Shown piece by piece: positions 5,373 to 6,464 of a stretch of 6,464 nucleotides of DNA. Source of the DNA: Sulfurimonas sp. (lineage in GTDB: Bacteria > Campylobacterota > Campylobacteria > Campylobacterales > Sulfurimonadaceae); NCBI GenBank assembly GCA_021107375.1, contig JAIOSY010000210.1, positions 1-6,464 of the forward strand, read 5' to 3'. The translations under genes and the position numbers were made by a program. Under the pieces are notes generated by a model. The model was not told the origin of the DNA, did not search any database, and saw only the letters and a list, made by a program, of their open reading frames with translations. Position 1 is the stretch's first letter. Each line of letters opens with the position of its first letter.

Positions 5373-5932
5373 AGATGGAGTACTGCATGACCAGAAACTG
5401 AGGCAAAAAACCAAACTTCAAGACCAAAAATAACAACTAAAATATAACCTAACGAGGAGTGTCTTTGAAGTTTATCTAAAACAACATCTTTTGCAAACCA
5501 GATTAACCATCCAAGCATTGCTAGATTTAAAATAGCAGTTAAATAAACTCCCGTTATATCTATAAACCAAAAACTAACGCGACCAGCTATCCATAAAATC
5601 ATAATATATTTAAGTCTTTTTCCTATAAAGGGAACCATACCAGGGAAAAGTTCAGGTAATCCTGTTGTTAAAAAGGCTAAAACACCTGCTGTTAAGATTC
5701 CAAAAAGCATCTCATACACATGCCAAGTAAGAGTATCATTCATAAAAGGGATGTTTAAATATCCACTCCAAACTAAAGCCCATAAAATCATAGATATAAC
5801 TATATATGGAGGAAGAAGTAAAAATATAGGACGAAATCCGTAAGCTAGGTATGTTGGTACATCTTTTTCATCTGGATAATATAGATAATGATTGTTTGCG
5901 TGGTTACTATTTTCTCTGTTGTTATCACTCAT
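5360..5932 (-). CDS. NnrS N-terminal fragment (190 aa)
   Basis: This frame begins at an ATG preceded by GGAG (8-nt spacer) and coupled by TAATG to the ABC ATPase gene. After a hydrophilic 29-residue N-terminus it shows about five membrane segments (roughly 33-57, 74-94, 107-130, 131-147, 161-185), with the family motifs YGFRPIF (31-37) and WHVYEMLFG (70-78). It ends abruptly inside what should be a membrane helix (GHAVLHLWIF-stop). See the combined nnrS entry for the frameshift interpretation. Confidence 0.75.
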   Translation of the reverse strand: MSDNNRENSNHANNHYLYYPDEKDVPTYLAYGFRPIFLLLPPYIVISMILWALVWSGYLNIPFMNDTLTWHVYEMLFGILTAGVLAFLTTGLPELFPGMVPFIGKRLKYIMILWIAGRVSFWFIDITGVYLTAILNLAMLGWLIWFAKDVVLDKLQRHSSLGYILVVIFGLEVWFFASVSGHAVLHLWIF

Positions 5933-6464
5933 TATTTTAACTCCAATTCAAATGTATCTATAATCTCTGCATCTTGTAATATTTTTGCACTCTCGCCATA
6001 AACGAATTTATCATCTCTCTCATGTTGAGGTAGTGAGTAGTTGAATTTTTTTACAATATGCCCTGGGTCAGCTTTAAGAAGTAAAATTTCATCACTTAGT
6101 CGTATAGCTTCCATCAAGTCATGTGTAATAAAAAGTATGCTTATCTCTTTGTTTTGAATCATCTCTATCAAAACAGTTTGAAGCTCTTTTTTTAGTCCAA
6201 TATCAAGAGCTGAAAATGGCTCATCAAGGAAAAGTAATGATGGTTCAACTACTAAGGCTCTAGCAAAACTAACTCTTTGTCTCATTCCACCACTTAAATC
6301 TTTTGGAAATTTATCAAAATCATTCTCTTCTAAACCAAATCTAAGAGCGATTTTTTTTGATTTTTCTATTGCGATAGATGTTTTTTCACCTTTTGCTAAA
6401 AGCCCAAGAGCGATGTTATCAATAACATTTTTCCAAGGAAGAAGTCGCCCCTCTTGAAAAGCAA
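5932..6464 (-). CDS. ABC transporter ATP-binding protein, nitrate/sulfonate/taurine type (C-terminal part)
   Basis: The 3' 176 codons of an ABC ATPase enter from the right edge; the Walker A end is outside the window. Visible motifs are the Q-loop AFQEGRLLPWKNVIDN (1-16 of the visible part), the signature LSGGMRQR (56-63), Walker B and catalytic Glu LLFLDEP (76-82), the D-loop SALD and the H-loop THD (H114). The Q-loop context LLPW...V.DN and the overall layout are characteristic of the NrtD/SsuB/TauB group, which powers import of nitrate, sulfonates, taurine or similar small anions with a periplasmic binding protein. The open frame continues upstream of the internal methionine at 6285, which is part of the signature motif and not a start. 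The stop overlaps the nnrS ATG (TAATG), so both belong to one operon. The substrate cannot be told; partner permease and binding protein should lie to the right. Confidence 0.93.
   Translation of the reverse strand, partial: AFQEGRLLPWKNVIDNIALGLLAKGEKTSIAIEKSKKIALRFGLEENDFDKFPKDLSGGMRQRVSFARALVVEPSLLFLDEPFSALDIGLKKELQTVLIEMIQNKEISILFITHDLMEAIRLSDEILLLKADPGHIVKKFNYSLPQHERDDKFVYGESAKILQDAEIIDTFELELK
5941..5944 (-). promoter_or_regulatory. Ribosome binding site of nnrS
   Basis: GGAG on the minus strand lies 8 nt before the ATG at 5932, inside the last codons of the ABC ATPase gene. Confidence 0.6.

Larger units (their letters stand above)
4686..5932 (-). pseudogene. nnrS: NnrS-family 12-TM protein gene interrupted by a frameshift
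   Basis: NnrS proteins are heme- and copper-containing inner-membrane proteins linked to nitrate/nitrite/NO metabolism and to relief of nitrosative stress. The two consecutive reading frames are the N- and C-terminal halves of one such protein. The N-terminal half has YGFRPIFLLLP and WHVYEMLFG, the C-terminal half FRHFITTGGIG...WIHTGR. Together they give about 12 predicted membrane segments (5 plus 7) and 415 aa, close to normal. The first frame ends in TAA at 5362-5360 right after LHLWIF. Adding one T or A in the adjacent TTTT/AAAAA runs (5365-5357) gives LHLWIFLKISLGAIVVL, a continuous membrane helix. Hence a 1-nt deletion, real or a homopolymer sequencing error. A genuinely split gene is less likely, because the second frame lacks a good start. 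Confidence 0.8.

Noticed and set aside
6283..6285. ATG at 6285 as the start of the ABC ATPase gene
   Set aside because: It encodes the methionine inside LSGGMRQR; the frame continues upstream through an intact Q-loop to the window edge.

Overview
The window is AT-rich (roughly one third G+C by eye) and gene-dense. It looks like a chromosome segment from a Campylobacterota (epsilonproteobacterial) organism of the Sulfurimonas type. The main clue is a divergent hemB / ribA-rsmG neighbourhood, an arrangement I recall from Campylobacter (hemB, ribA and gidB/rsmG are adjacent in C. jejuni). Short intergenic spaces, extended -10 promoters without clear -35 boxes, and an NnrS gene typical of nitrate/NO-handling members fit this. 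Genus is an inference; no ribosomal RNA or phylogenetic marker was checked.

Left block (1-3388, all minus strand, read right to left): ribA (GTP cyclohydrolase II), a cytoplasmic PAS-GGDEF-EAL cyclic-di-GMP protein, rsmG (16S rRNA m7G methyltransferase), a 76-aa PP0621-like membrane-anchored zinc-finger protein, and the 5' part of an unidentified gene cut by the window edge. Junctions are 6 nt, 32 nt, a 4-nt ATGA overlap and a 1-nt TAATG overlap, so this is very probably one operon driven by a strong extended -10 (TGCTATAAT) at 3436-3428. The cyclic-di-GMP gene sits between two housekeeping genes that are direct neighbours in C. jejuni.

Middle (3389-4433): a 73-nt divergent promoter region, then hemB (zinc-type porphobilinogen synthase) on the plus strand. 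The candidate -10 elements for the two directions overlap.

Intergenic region 4434-4685 is the most interesting stretch. In order it holds an 11-bp perfect inverted repeat whose right arm contains an extended -10; a 17-bp imperfect long-range stem enclosing a strong intrinsic terminator with a 9-T tract; a good Shine-Dalgarno sequence; a 19-codon ORF encoding a very hydrophobic peptide (MNKLVLVILLMCIFAPMLN); and two hairpins. The layout resembles a small-membrane-peptide (type I toxin-like) locus with a structured leader or linked small RNA, but this is a hypothesis from sequence alone.

Right block (4686-6464, minus strand): the 3' 176 codons of a nitrate/sulfonate/taurine-type ABC transporter ATPase, joined by a TAATG overlap to an NnrS-family 12-TM protein. 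The nnrS reading frame is broken near 5357-5365 by an apparent 1-nt loss in adjacent homopolymers. Restoring one base gives a continuous protein of about 415 aa, so the break is either a true frameshift or a sequencing error. No rRNA, tRNA, insertion sequence or CRISPR array is visible.
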